Source: Bifidobacteriaceae bacterium (GTDB lineage: Bacteria > Actinomycetota > Actinomycetes > Actinomycetales > WQXJ01). Taken from it: 13,163 bases of DNA. This document shows, in pieces, positions 5,107 through 12,683 of this stretch (positions are counted from its first letter, which is position 1; each line of letters starts with the position of its first letter). The translations under genes were made by a program, and so were the position numbers. A model generated the notes under the pieces. It did not search any database. It worked only from the letters and a program-made list of their open reading frames with translations, and was not told the DNA's origin. The stretch is from assembly GCA_031279575.1 (NCBI GenBank), contig JAITIG010000199.1, positions 1-13,163 on the forward strand, given 5' to 3'.

Positions 5107-6792
5107 ATGACCATTCCAACTGCCCGCCCAGCGCCGGCCGGCCGCCCGGCGGCGGTCTCCTACCTGCGTGTGTCCACCAAAGAGCAGGCCGCCAAGGGCG
5201 GCTCCGAGGAGGGGTATTCGATCCCGGCCCAACGCGAGGCCAACCAGAAGAAAGCCGACGAGCTCGGCGCGGTGGTCGTCGCCGAGTTCACCGACGCCGG
5301 CGAGTCGGCCCGCAAAGCCGACCGGCCCGCCCTGCAGCGGATGCTGGACTATGTCGCGAAACACCAAACCGCCTACTGCCTGGTCCACAAAGTCGACCGG
5401 CTGGCCCGCAACCGCGCCGACGACGTCACCATCCACCTCGCCCTCCAAGCCGCCGGCTGCCAGCTGGTGTCCGCCACCGAGCAGATAGACGAGACCCCCT
5501 CGGGGATGCTGCTCCACGGGATCATGTCCACCATCGCGGAGTTCTACTCGCGCAACCTCGCCACCGAGGTCATCAAAGGCTGCACCGAGAAAGCCAAAAC
5601 CGGCGGCACACCCCGCAAAGCGCCGCTCGGATACGTCAACGTCCAGACCCGCGACCCGGAGGGCCGCAAAATCCGCACCGTCGAACCCGACCCCGAACGC
5701 GGCCCGCTGATCGCTTGGGCGTTCAAGACCTACGCCTCTGGGGAGTGGACCGTCATGCAGCTGCGCGACGAGCTGACCCGGATGGGCCTGACGACCCTGC
5801 CGACCCCGAAACGCCCCGCCCGGCCGATCGCGAAGTCCTACCTGTACAAACTGCTCGCCAACCCGTACTACAAAGGCGACGTCGTCTACCGCGGCCAGGT
5901 CTACAAAGGCAACCACGAACGGCTCTGCCCCCCAGAGGTGTTCCTCCGCGTCCAAACCGTCCTAGAAGCCCACTCCCACGCCGACCTGCGCAACCAGACC
6001 CACGACCACCACCTCAAAGGTCTCGTCTGGTGCGGGGCGTGCGGCGCCAGGCTGATCCTGACCCACGCGAAGTCCCGCTCCGGGACGGTCTACCCCTACT
6101 ACATCTGCGCCGGACGCCAACGCGACCCCGAGGCCTGCCAATTCCAAGCCGTCCACGTCGCCGCCGTCGAAGACCTCGTCGCAGACCTCTACAAAACAGT
6201 CCAAGTCCCCGCCTGGCTGCGCGCCAAAATGCGCCAAGACGTCAACCAAGAATTCGACCGGCTCGTCGCCGACCACCGCCAAGACCTCGCCAACCTGCTC
6301 GACCAAAAACGCCGCCTCCAAGACCACCAAGACCGCCTAGTCGACGCCCACCTCGAAGGCGTCCTCTCCCGCCAGGTCCTAGCCCGCAAACAACGCGAAC
6401 TAGAAAACCAACTCGGCGTCATCGACGACCAGATCGCCGAAGCCCGCGACGACTACGCGCCCAAACGCGCCAACATCGACCTCTGCCTCGACCTGCTCAA
6501 CCAGCCCCACGCCCTCTACCAACACTCCGAGCCGCCCATCAAACGCCTCGCCAACCAAGTCTTCTTCAAGAAAATCCGCATCCACGAGCAAACCAGCCAA
6601 CCCGACACCCACCACGCCCAAGCCGACCTCAACCACCCATTCACCGAACTGATCCCCGCCGCAGACGCCCACGCCACAACCACACCCCCGCCAGCCCAAC
6701 AACCCGCATCCCACCCAAACGCAGATGTCGCACCAGGTTTGAACTGTTCCACTTTGGTGCGCCCGAAGGGATTCGAACCCCCAACCTTCTGA
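5107..6792 (+). CDS. Large serine recombinase (site-specific integrase)
   Basis: A 561-residue recombinase expected to integrate and excise the element. The resolvase domain is at about 15-160, with catalytic Ser23 in YLRVSTKEQ, then HKVDRLARNRADD and an EFYSRNLATEV helix entrance. The recombinase domain is at about 165-285 (RKAPLGYVNV, YKLLANPYYKGDVVYRG). A zinc ribbon has Cys309, Cys312, Cys334 and Cys344. A Gln/Arg/Asp-rich coiled coil covers about 375-460. I choose ATG 5107 because GGAG at 5095-5098 sits 8 bases upstream; an in-frame GTG at 5089 is possible. The 3' half of the + strand is strikingly C-rich and G-poor. The last 12 or so codons (VRPKGFEPPTF) are the antisense of tRNA-Arg, and the TGA stop is in its anticodon stem. 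No accessory excisionase is visible. Confidence 0.92.
   Translation: MTIPTARPAPAGRPAAVSYLRVSTKEQAAKGGSEEGYSIPAQREANQKKADELGAVVVAEFTDAGESARKADRPALQRMLDYVAKHQTAYCLVHKVDRLARNRADDVTIHLALQAAGCQLVSATEQIDETPSGMLLHGIMSTIAEFYSRNLATEVIKGCTEKAKTGGTPRKAPLGYVNVQTRDPEGRKIRTVEPDPERGPLIAWAFKTYASGEWTVMQLRDELTRMGLTTLPTPKRPARPIAKSYLYKLLANPYYKGDVVYRGQVYKGNHERLCPPEVFLRVQTVLEAHSHADLRNQTHDHHLKGLVWCGACGARLILTHAKSRSGTVYPYYICAGRQRDPEACQFQAVHVAAVEDLVADLYKTVQVPAWLRAKMRQDVNQEFDRLVADHRQDLANLLDQKRRLQDHQDRLVDAHLEGVLSRQVLARKQRELENQLGVIDDQIAEARDDYAPKRANIDLCLDLLNQPHALYQHSEPPIKRLANQVFFKKIRIHEQTSQPDTHHAQADLNHPFTELIPAADAHATTTPPPAQQPASHPNADVAPGLNCSTLVRPKGFEPPTF
6755..6792. other. Probable attachment-site region in the tRNA-Arg 3' half
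   Basis: This stretch is both the 3' end of the recombinase frame and the 3' half of tRNA-Arg (anticodon stem part, variable loop, T arm, acceptor, CCA). Elements that use tRNA genes normally carry a copy of the tRNA 3' end so that the gene stays intact after insertion; here the tRNA is intact. I therefore infer that the crossover core lies here and that a matching direct repeat marks the far left end, outside the window. The exact core cannot be fixed from one junction. Confidence 0.5.
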
Positions 6793-6830
6793 TCCGTAGT
6801 CAGATGCTCTATCCGTTGAGCTACGGGCGC
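6755..6830 (-). tRNA. tRNA-Arg (anticodon ACG)
   Basis: On the - strand the cloverleaf is complete: acceptor GCGCCCG with CGGGCGC, D arm GCTC/GAGC, anticodon stem TCTGA/TCAGA around the loop CTACGGA (anticodon ACG, read as ICG), five-base variable loop AGGTT, T loop TTCGAAT, discriminator A and an encoded CCA (6755-6757). Without CCA it covers 6758-6830 (73 nt). It reads CGN arginine codons, which matter in high-GC genomes. Its 3' half is shared with the recombinase gene and probably forms the integration target. Confidence 0.96.
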
Positions 6831-6853
6831 CTGCCCCGAAAGGCCAAACGGTG

Positions 6854-6882
6854 AGTCTACCCGCGGCGCCGAACAACGGCAA
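6854..6882 (-). promoter_or_regulatory. Promoter of tRNA-Arg
   Basis: On the - strand TTGCCG (6882-6877), a 17-base spacer and TAGACT (6859-6854) form a good housekeeping sigma-type promoter 23 bases before the tRNA 5' end. It lies on the chromosomal side, so transcription of the tRNA would survive insertion of the element. Confidence 0.6.
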
Positions 6883-6985
6883 CACACCGGCATGCTTCAC
6901 AGTTGCGGCCCGCGTGGAGGGGGCTGTGCCTCATCGATTCTTGCCCGCGTGGCGTGGGGGCTTCCCCCAGCGCCGGGCCGCGCCA

Positions 6986-7049
6986 GTCCGCAGCCGGGCC
7001 GGGCCGGTCCGCAGCCGGGCCGCGGCCGGGCCGGTCCCAAGCCCGGCCG
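6986..7049. repeat. GC-rich short repeats downstream of the protease
   Basis: GTCCGCAGCCGGGCCG occurs exactly twice (6986-7001 and 7007-7022, 21-bp period), with a degraded third copy from 7034. The block lies between the protease stop and tRNA-Arg, and no gene is apparent in 6831-7075 beyond the tRNA promoter. Confidence 0.6.
7023..7049 (-). terminator. Candidate terminator of the protease gene
   Basis: CGGCCGGGC and GCCCGGCCG form a perfect 9-bp stem with a 9-nt loop about 27 bases beyond the protease stop on the - strand. No U tract follows, and the surroundings are rich in similar GC words, so chance pairing is possible. Confidence 0.35.
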
Positions 7050-7075
7050 GGGGCAGGCCAAACCCCGCAAACCGG

Positions 7076-10000
7076 TCAGCTTGTGACCACCACCGCTGGG
7101 GAGGTTCCAGAAATCGTCAAGCCCTGGTACGTCATCGTCAATGTGACGGTGATGACGTTGCCGACCCGCTCGGAGGAGGGCAGGCGGTAGCTTGAGGCGG
7201 TCGAGAACCGGCTGCCGTTGCGGTACCAGGCCACCGAGATGCTGGGCCAACCAGACGGCTTGGACACAGACAAAGTCGACTTCGGTGTGGGCGAGCCCTG
7301 GATCGGCGCCGCCAAAGCCGACGGGTCGAACACCTCAACCGAGGTGGTCCCGCTGATGCCGGCGTAGCGCCCGGTGATGGCGCAAGTCCGCCGGGAGGGC
7401 TCCTGCCCGGTCGCAAAGGTGCAGTTGGGCCCGGTCGAATAGGTGTAGGCGACGCCGGCGGCGGCCTCTGGGACCACATTGCCGTAGGCGTCTTTGCCGA
7501 CCGCGCTGAGCGCCACCCCGGAGGTGTTGGCGACCGCCTTGGCGGCCGGGGTCAACGTCAAGGTGGCCACCGCCCCCGGCGCCACAACCGCCGCCGGCGA
7601 GGTCCCTGAGATCGACAAGCCCTGGTAGCTGAGCGAGCGGACCACGGTGATGGCGTTGCCCATCTTCTCCGAGGAGGACAACCGGTAGGTCGAGGAGGTT
7701 GAGAAGGACGAGCCGTTGCGGTACCAGCGGTACGTCACCGAGGGCCAGCCCTCAGGGGCGCCCGCGGTCAGGCGCGCCCCCGGGGCCACCTCGCCCTCGA
7801 TCGGCCCGGCCAAGGCCGCCGGGTCGAACACCTCCACGCTGGCCGTGGCGCTGAGCCCGGCGAAAGTCCCGGTCACAACGCAAGTGCGGCGCGATGGCGC
7901 CTGCCCGGAGGGGAATTGGCAGCCGGCTCCCAGCGAATAGGAGTACTGGGTGGCGCCCTGGGCGCCGGGGATCTCATTGCCGTAGGCGTCCTTCGCCACC
8001 GCGTTCAGCACCACCCCGCCCGCGTTGGACACAGCCTTGGCGGCTGGCGTGATGGCCAAACTGGCGGGCGCCCCCACCCCGACGGTCAACGCTGGGGCGG
8101 TCCCGGAGATGGTCAAGCCCTGGTACGTCATCGTGCGGGTCAAGGTGATGACGCCCCCAAGCGGCTCCCGGCTGGACAGCTTGTAGCTTGACGCGGTCGA
8201 GAAGGAGGACCCGTTGCGGTACCAGCGGCGCGACACGCTGGGCCAACCGCTGGGCGCGTCCGGGGACTTCAACGTTGCCCCGGGGATGGCTTCGCCGATG
8301 ATTGGGCTGCTCAGCGGCGTCGGGTCGAACACTTCGAGGCTGGCGCTGCCGGACACGCCCTCATAGGTGGCGGTCACCAGGCAGGTCCGCCGCGAGGGCT
8401 CTTGGCCGGCCGGGAAGGAGCAGGAGTCGCCCAGCGAGTAGCTCAAGGTGGCGCCTTGGGCAGCCGCCGGCACCGTCCGCCCGGCCGCGTCCTTGCCGGT
8501 CACCGTGAACTGGGGGGTGTCCCCGATGGCCATGGCGCGCCGGTCCACCTCCAGCTTCAAGCTGGCGATGGGCCCGCTTGCGACAGTGGCGGCCGATGAC
8601 GTGACCGCAACCGTGTAGCCGCTGTACGTCAGGGTTCGCCTCACCGTGATGGTGTTGCCGGCCGCCTCGCTGGTGGGCAGGGTGTAGGTGGCCGCGGTGG
8701 CGCGGGAGATCGCCGTGCCGTTGCGGTACCACTGGTAGGCCATGGTTGGCCAACCCTCCAGGGCGGCGTTCAAGGTGGCGCCGGGCACCGGGTTGCCGGC
8801 CGGGGGCGCGGCCAGCGGCGAGGGGTCGATCACGCCGACATCGGCGCTGACGGTGATATTCAAATAGGTCGCGGTGACGGTGCATATCCGCAAAGGCGGC
8901 GCCTCGCCGGTGGGGAAATTGCATTTGGGGATTGAATAGGTGATGACTTCATCCGCGCCCACGTCTCTGATCCAGGAGCCGTCCGCCGTGTAATAGTGGG
9001 TTTCGAAGGTCACAGTCCCGGTGTTGCGAACTCCCCGGCTGGCATTGACAACAGCCCCCGATGCGGGCGCCACCAGCACCCGGATGCGGACTTCGCCCGC
9101 CGCGGCGGCGCCGGTGCCGGCCACCACGCCGGCCAAACGCGCAATGTAGGTGGTGTTCGCCACCGGATTCGGCGCCGTCGGGGTGCCAGCGATAACCCAA
9201 CCGGACCCGGTGTTGGCCAGCGCCAGGCCGGGCGGCAAACCAGTCGCCGTGACCGCGCTCAGGGCGCCGCCGCCGGCCAGGCCCAGCGGGATGGAGCTGG
9301 CCTGCCCGGTGATCAATGTGGGCCGGTTGGGCGTGGCCCCGATCACCTCTGAGGCTTGGGCCGCCGCCACCGCCGCCGGCACGTCGATCACGCCGCAGCC
9401 GGTCTGGACGTCTTTGCCGGCCGGGCTGACATCGTGCGCCGTGGCGCACAGCAGGTCGATGGCGTCATTGGAGGACAGGCCCGGGTTGGCCCTGAACACC
9501 AACGCCAGGGCGGCCGCCGCGTAGGGCGCGGCCATCGACGTGCCGGAGGCGTAGGTGTAGCCGTTTGGGCCGGTCAGGGTCAGGATCGACTCGCCGGGGG
9601 CGGCGATGTCGACAAACGAGTTGTAGGTTGAGAAGCTGGCTTTTTGCCCAGATGAGGTGGTGGCCGCAACCGCCATGACGCCATCGAACGCGGCCGGGTA
9701 TTGGGCTGTGGAGTTGCCGCTGTTGCCGGCCGAGGCCACCACCGCGACATCGTGGGCCAGGGCGTAGTTGATGGCGCTGAGCTCCAGGCTGGCGGGGGAT
9801 TCGCCGCCCAGCGACATGTTGATGATCCGGGCGCCGGCGTCGACGGCGTGGATGATGGCGTTGTAGATGGCGCTGATGGCGAACTTGCCGTCCGGGTTGG
9901 AGGCTTTTTCGACCAGCACGGCTTGGTCCCAGCCGGCGCCGGGCACGCCGATGCCGTTGTCGGTGGCGGCGGCGATCTGGCCTGCCACCATGGTGCCGTG

Positions 10001-10993
10001 GTTGGACGCGGTCGGCTCGACGCTGGTTGGATCGCCGTCGCCGAAGTTGGCTCCGGCCACCAGGTTTTCGCCTTTGTCTGGGTGGGACATGGCGAAGCCG
10101 GTGTCGATCACGGCGATCACGGCGGTGTCTGGCCCGCCGGGCATGGCGCCGAGCGAACCCCAGACCTGTTTGAACCCGGCCCCGGGGAAGGTTCCCATGC
10201 CCCACATGCCGCGGTCTTGCAGGTACGGGTCGCTGGGGGTTGATGAGTACATCGGTTCGCGGTAGGTCTCGTAGTCGACGGCCTCAAACAGGCCGGAGTC
10301 GGCTAGTTCCGCCAGCACCTGCGCGGCTTGGTCCTGGCTGTCGACCCGGACCACCACGGCGTCGGTTGGGGCCTCGGTTGTGGGGGCGGCCAGGATTCCC
10401 GGGTCGCCGGAGGCCGGGTCGGCGAGGTCTGGCGCGGCACCCCCGGCTGCGGGCTCGAGGTCCAGGTCAGCGGCTTGGCTGACCTCGGCTAGGACCTCGG
10501 CGGGGCTGGTTCCCGGCTTCGGCGCGGCCACGATTGTGTCCCCCGCCACGTCCGGCGCCCACGGGTCCGCCAGCGGCTCAATGGTGCCGTCCGCCGCCGC
10601 CAGGGAGCCCGATGCCGCCGCCTGGGTGGCTGCCGATGCCGCCGCCGCAGTGGCCGCCGATGCCGCAGATCCCGCCGACGCCGTCAGGGAGGCCGCCGCC
10701 GCGGTTGCCGACGCGGTGGTCGCCGACGCGGTAGTTGCCGCAGCGGCGGTTGCCAACGCGGCGCTCGACGACGCCGCCGCCGCGGGGGCTGGCGCCGCCT
10801 GGGCCGCCGCCGATGCGGCCGGGGCCGGAGCGGCCCCAAGTGTGACGGCCAAGCCGAGCACGGCGACCACTGCCAGCCACGGGGCCGGCCGCAAACCTGG
10901 CCGACGGCATCGGCCCCGGCCGGAACCGGAACCGGGGCTTGAGAAACGCGATGCCCGGGCGGGCGTTGAATCAGCGTGTGAATGCCAGGACAT
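7076..10993 (-). CDS. Secreted subtilisin-like serine protease (S8) with C-terminal repeats
   Basis: A 1305-residue exported subtilase. ATG 10993 has AAGGAG (11005-11000 on the - strand) 6 bases upstream. A long Arg-rich N-terminus precedes a hydrophobic signal core (PWLAVVAVLGLAV, about 38-52) with A-x-A cleavage options near 57-61. Then come an Ala/Thr/Ser-rich stretch (about 54-130), an I9-like propeptide (about 150-245), and the peptidase domain with Asp297 (VIAVIDTGF), His332 (NHGTMVAGQ) and Ser486 (SGTSMAAP); all three catalytic residues are intact. A putative-Ig segment (LPPGLALANTGSGWVIAGTPT) follows at about 575-650. Four tandem ~165-residue repeats, each with a WYRNG motif and a paired-Cys segment, fill the C-terminus. 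There is no LPXTG anchor, so it is likely released or held by the repeats. Substrate unknown; degradation of proteins outside the cell is inferred. Confidence 0.93.
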   Translation of the reverse strand: MSWHSHADSTPARASRFSSPGSGSGRGRCRRPGLRPAPWLAVVAVLGLAVTLGAAPAPAASAAAQAAPAPAAAASSSAALATAAAATTASATTASATAAAASLTASAGSAASAATAAAASAATQAAASGSLAAADGTIEPLADPWAPDVAGDTIVAAPKPGTSPAEVLAEVSQAADLDLEPAAGGAAPDLADPASGDPGILAAPTTEAPTDAVVVRVDSQDQAAQVLAELADSGLFEAVDYETYREPMYSSTPSDPYLQDRGMWGMGTFPGAGFKQVWGSLGAMPGGPDTAVIAVIDTGFAMSHPDKGENLVAGANFGDGDPTSVEPTASNHGTMVAGQIAAATDNGIGVPGAGWDQAVLVEKASNPDGKFAISAIYNAIIHAVDAGARIINMSLGGESPASLELSAINYALAHDVAVVASAGNSGNSTAQYPAAFDGVMAVAATTSSGQKASFSTYNSFVDIAAPGESILTLTGPNGYTYASGTSMAAPYAAAALALVFRANPGLSSNDAIDLLCATAHDVSPAGKDVQTGCGVIDVPAAVAAAQASEVIGATPNRPTLITGQASSIPLGLAGGGALSAVTATGLPPGLALANTGSGWVIAGTPTAPNPVANTTYIARLAGVVAGTGAAAAGEVRIRVLVAPASGAVVNASRGVRNTGTVTFETHYYTADGSWIRDVGADEVITYSIPKCNFPTGEAPPLRICTVTATYLNITVSADVGVIDPSPLAAPPAGNPVPGATLNAALEGWPTMAYQWYRNGTAISRATAATYTLPTSEAAGNTITVRRTLTYSGYTVAVTSSAATVASGPIASLKLEVDRRAMAIGDTPQFTVTGKDAAGRTVPAAAQGATLSYSLGDSCSFPAGQEPSRRTCLVTATYEGVSGSASLEVFDPTPLSSPIIGEAIPGATLKSPDAPSGWPSVSRRWYRNGSSFSTASSYKLSSREPLGGVITLTRTMTYQGLTISGTAPALTVGVGAPASLAITPAAKAVSNAGGVVLNAVAKDAYGNEIPGAQGATQYSYSLGAGCQFPSGQAPSRRTCVVTGTFAGLSATASVEVFDPAALAGPIEGEVAPGARLTAGAPEGWPSVTYRWYRNGSSFSTSSTYRLSSSEKMGNAITVVRSLSYQGLSISGTSPAAVVAPGAVATLTLTPAAKAVANTSGVALSAVGKDAYGNVVPEAAAGVAYTYSTGPNCTFATGQEPSRRTCAITGRYAGISGTTSVEVFDPSALAAPIQGSPTPKSTLSVSKPSGWPSISVAWYRNGSRFSTASSYRLPSSERVGNVITVTLTMTYQGLTISGTSPAVVVTS
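7079..9064 (-). repeat. Four tandem ~165-residue repeats in the protease C-terminus
   Basis: Approximate units on the - strand are 9064-8573, 8572-8066, 8065-7571 and 7570-7079. Shared landmarks in each are a Cys-Phe-x-x-G motif followed by a second Cys about 14 residues later, a (V/I)xDP segment, GWPS/GWPT, a WYRNG motif, a Ser/Thr-rich stretch ending in a Leu-x-x-x-Glu turn, and a final Thr/Tyr-rich strand (MTYQGLTISGT in two units). The last three are closest to each other (PSRRTC and WYRNGS are shared); the first is the most diverged. They look like Ig-like beta domains of the kind used for surface or polymer binding. Confidence 0.85.
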
Positions 10994-11005
10994 GGGGGAC
11001 TCCTT

Positions 11006-11322
11006 GGGCTAAAGAATGTCGGCTGGAACGCCATCGGCGGCGTCCCAAACGGCGCTGGGCGCCACCGCCAAGACTACCTCAAGCAACCCCAATCGCGGCC
11101 CTGGAAGGGCCAATCGCCCGGTGCCTCCCCATCTGCCCAAAGCCCACCCGTATCCCCTGCCGCGCCGACCCCGGCGTCAACCGCCCCTGGCTCCGCGCTC
11201 CACGCCCCGACCGGCCCGGCGCCGCGCCGCGCCGCGCCAGCGCCCCGCGGGGCCCCGCCCCGCACCGCCCGGCCGAGCCTCGCCCCCGCGCCGCGGTTGG
11301 CCGCGCGGCGCGGCCCGGGCGG
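11006..11322. other. Intergenic leader of the protease gene
   Basis: No credible gene is seen in about 320 bases; reading frames across it are shadows. It contains a 12-bp perfect palindrome GCCCCGCGGGGC at 11242-11253 and, at its right end, the hairpin listed separately. I could not find a convincing promoter for the protease. Confidence 0.5.
11286..11313 (-). terminator. Hairpin after the 333-residue gene
   Basis: A perfect 10-bp inverted repeat (CCGCGCCGCG and CGCGGCGCGG, 8-nt loop) begins 10 bases past the stop of the upstream - strand gene. Very stable, no U tract; a GC-type terminator is inferred, which would separate this gene from the protease. Confidence 0.5.
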
Positions 11323-12324
11323 TCAAAGGTCGGTCGGGTCGATCGGGAAACCGTCCGAGTCCAGCACCTCGCCCCCGACCGTCTGGTAGATCACGCGGGC
11401 TATCCCCGCCAGCAGGCTCGCCATCTGCGCCCTGGTCTGGCAGTGTTCGGCGGGCGGGAACTCCATCAGCAGGTGTTCGGGGTTGCGGGGAATCCAGCGG
11501 ACGGCGTATTCGACCGCCCCCGGAGCGGCCCAGGGCACCTCGCGCAGCGCGCCGGGCGGCTGGTCAACCCCCGAAATCTCGATCACCAGCGTCCCCGCCG
11601 GGCCCAGGTCCGCCGTCAGCGCGTACCGGTCCAAGCTCGGCTGGCCCGCCAAAGCGGCCGCGTCGCCCGCCCGGGCTGCCGCCAAAGCCTCGTTCCGGCG
11701 CGCCGGGTCAACCGCCAAGCCCGGATCGCCCAGCGTCTCGGCGGCCGGCGCCTGAGGCGTCGGCGCGAAGGCGTGCCAGTCAATCGCCAAACGGAATCTG
11801 GGCACCACCGCGCGGGCGGTGGCCAAGGCCGCCTCGGGCTCCAACCAAAGCGGGGAGAACACCGAAAGGTCCAGCGCGCCATCGGGCACCGGCGCCACCA
11901 TCAGGCCTGAACCGTGGAACCTGACCACCCCGCCCAGCCGCCGCGCCGCCGCCACCAGGAAATCCGCCACCCGGCGTTCCTCGCGCACCGGCAGGCCGGT
12001 GGGGAAGGCGCGCGAAATCCCGGTCGGGTCGAGCGCGCGAAGGAAGGGCGGGTCGCCGCGTTCGGTCAAAGTGTTGGCGATCCACGCCTGGTGCAAGCCC
12101 CGCGGCAGGCCAAGCGTGGCGCCCAGGGCCGCCCCCACCTTGTACGGCCCGAACAGCGACGAGTAGCGCGACAGGCCAATCTCCCCCATCGCCTGCTCGA
12201 CTCTTTTCCACCGGGTGGCCGCGAGCAGGGCCAGTTCACCCGCCTCGATGTCGCCGCCCAGCGCCAAGATGTGGTGGGTGTCGGCGAGTGCGCTGGTCAG
12301 CGTCTGAGGCATGGTGTTGTCCAT
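11323..12324 (-). CDS. Unrecognised 333-residue cytoplasmic protein
   Basis: Reads as a genuine protein with mixed composition and strong G/C third-position bias, but I do not recognise a family. It has no signal peptide and no membrane segment. Notable segments are LGGDIEAGELALLAATRWKR near the N-terminus, RYSSLFGPYKVGAALG, a loop HGSGLMVAPVPDGALDLSVF, an Ala/Arg helix region around 190-230, and a C-terminal domain with TLVIEISGV, VRWIPRNPEHLLMEFPP and GGEVLDSDGFPIDP. These resemble alternating strands and helices of a soluble alpha/beta protein. ATG 12324 lacks a clear ribosome-binding site; an ATG four codons in (before PQTLTS) has a GGA at better spacing and may be the true start. It is probably monocistronic: a hairpin follows it and the next gene is over 300 bases away. 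Confidence 0.8.
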   Translation of the reverse strand: MDNTMPQTLTSALADTHHILALGGDIEAGELALLAATRWKRVEQAMGEIGLSRYSSLFGPYKVGAALGATLGLPRGLHQAWIANTLTERGDPPFLRALDPTGISRAFPTGLPVREERRVADFLVAAARRLGGVVRFHGSGLMVAPVPDGALDLSVFSPLWLEPEAALATARAVVPRFRLAIDWHAFAPTPQAPAAETLGDPGLAVDPARRNEALAAARAGDAAALAGQPSLDRYALTADLGPAGTLVIEISGVDQPPGALREVPWAAPGAVEYAVRWIPRNPEHLLMEFPPAEHCQTRAQMASLLAGIARVIYQTVGGEVLDSDGFPIDPTDL

Positions 12325-12350
12325 TCAATCTGGGTCCGGTCGGCGGCGAC

Positions 12351-12373
12351 CTGCGACCGCGGCGGTGTCGCAG
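12351..12373. promoter_or_regulatory. Dyad upstream of the 333-residue gene
   Basis: CTGCGAC and GTCGCAG are perfect 7-bp inverted halves separated by 9 bases, located 27-49 bases upstream of the start codon. The spacing suits a repressor-type operator. No matching promoter was certain, so the role is inferred. Confidence 0.3.
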
Positions 12374-12493
12374 TCTGAGAAGGGCACACGGACCACTCTA
12401 CGGCCCCCCGGCTGCCAGCCAGGCACCCCGCGGGAGCAAAAATCCTCAGGCGTGGCGCCGACCGCGCGGTCGCCAACCCCGAGCCGCGGCCAG

Positions 12494-12524
12494 TTCGGGC
12501 CGGGCGGGGCCTTTCAGGTATGCT
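12494..12524 (+). promoter_or_regulatory. Possible promoter of tRNA-Gly
   Basis: TTCGGG at 12494-12499 and TATGCT at 12519-12524 are 19 bases apart and end 19 bases before the tRNA. The -10 is acceptable but the -35 is weak and the spacer long. Confidence 0.3.
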
Positions 12525-12543
12525 CATATGGCTTTACCGCCCC

Positions 12544-12614
12544 GCGGGCGTAGTTCAATGGCAGAACAGCAGCTTCCCAAGCTGCCAGTGCGGGTTCGAT
12601 TCCCGTCGCCCGCT
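12544..12614 (+). tRNA. tRNA-Gly (anticodon CCC)
   Basis: Complete 71-nt cloverleaf: acceptor GCGGGCG with CGCCCGC, D arm GTTC/GAAC, anticodon stem GCAGC/GCTGC around TTCCCAA (anticodon CCC), T loop TTCGATT in stem GCGGG/CCCGT, discriminator T. CCA is not encoded (the gene is followed by CCC), unlike the tRNA-Arg in this window. It reads GGG codons. Confidence 0.96.
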
Positions 12615-12651
12615 CCCTGTGACGTCTCGGGACATAGGAAACCGGTGAACC

Positions 12652-12683
12652 CACGAAACGCGGGTTCAGGGGTTTCGTGTTTT
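12652..12683 (+). terminator. Rho-independent-type terminator after tRNA-Gly
   Basis: CACGAAAC (12652-12659) and GTTTCGTG (12672-12679) form a perfect 8-bp stem with a 12-nt loop followed directly by TTTT. It lies 38 bases beyond tRNA-Gly and could end its transcript. It overlaps the last codons of the transposase fragment, so it came with the IS. Confidence 0.5.

Larger units (their letters stand above)
1..6792. mobile_element. Partial integrative conjugative element, recombinase end, inserted at tRNA-Arg
   Basis: All genes from the left edge to 6792 are on the + strand and form a set typical of actinobacterial conjugative elements: coupling ATPase, cytosine methylase, SSB, DUF4913-like protein, tiny ORF and large serine recombinase. 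The last gene enters the 3' part of a tRNA-Arg gene, while everything beyond the tRNA up to tRNA-Gly looks like ordinary chromosome on the opposite strand. Relaxase, VirB4-like ATPase and the other attachment site are not in the window, so the element must continue left. Element status is inferred from gene content and tRNA position; the far end was not seen. Confidence 0.8.

Noticed and set aside
4612..5955. Long - strand frame of 447 codons opposite the recombinase
   Set aside because: Antisense to the resolvase domain; low-complexity Val/Gly/Asp composition typical of GC-rich shadows.
5715..6854. + strand frame of 379 codons overlapping the recombinase
   Set aside because: Arg/Pro-rich shadow; its protein-like end (APEGIRTPNLLIRSQMLYPLS) is just the tRNA-Arg read antisense.
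10939..11924. + strand frames opposite the 333-residue gene and protease leader
   Set aside because: Extreme Arg/Pro composition; the - strand gene has better codon bias and protein-like sequence.
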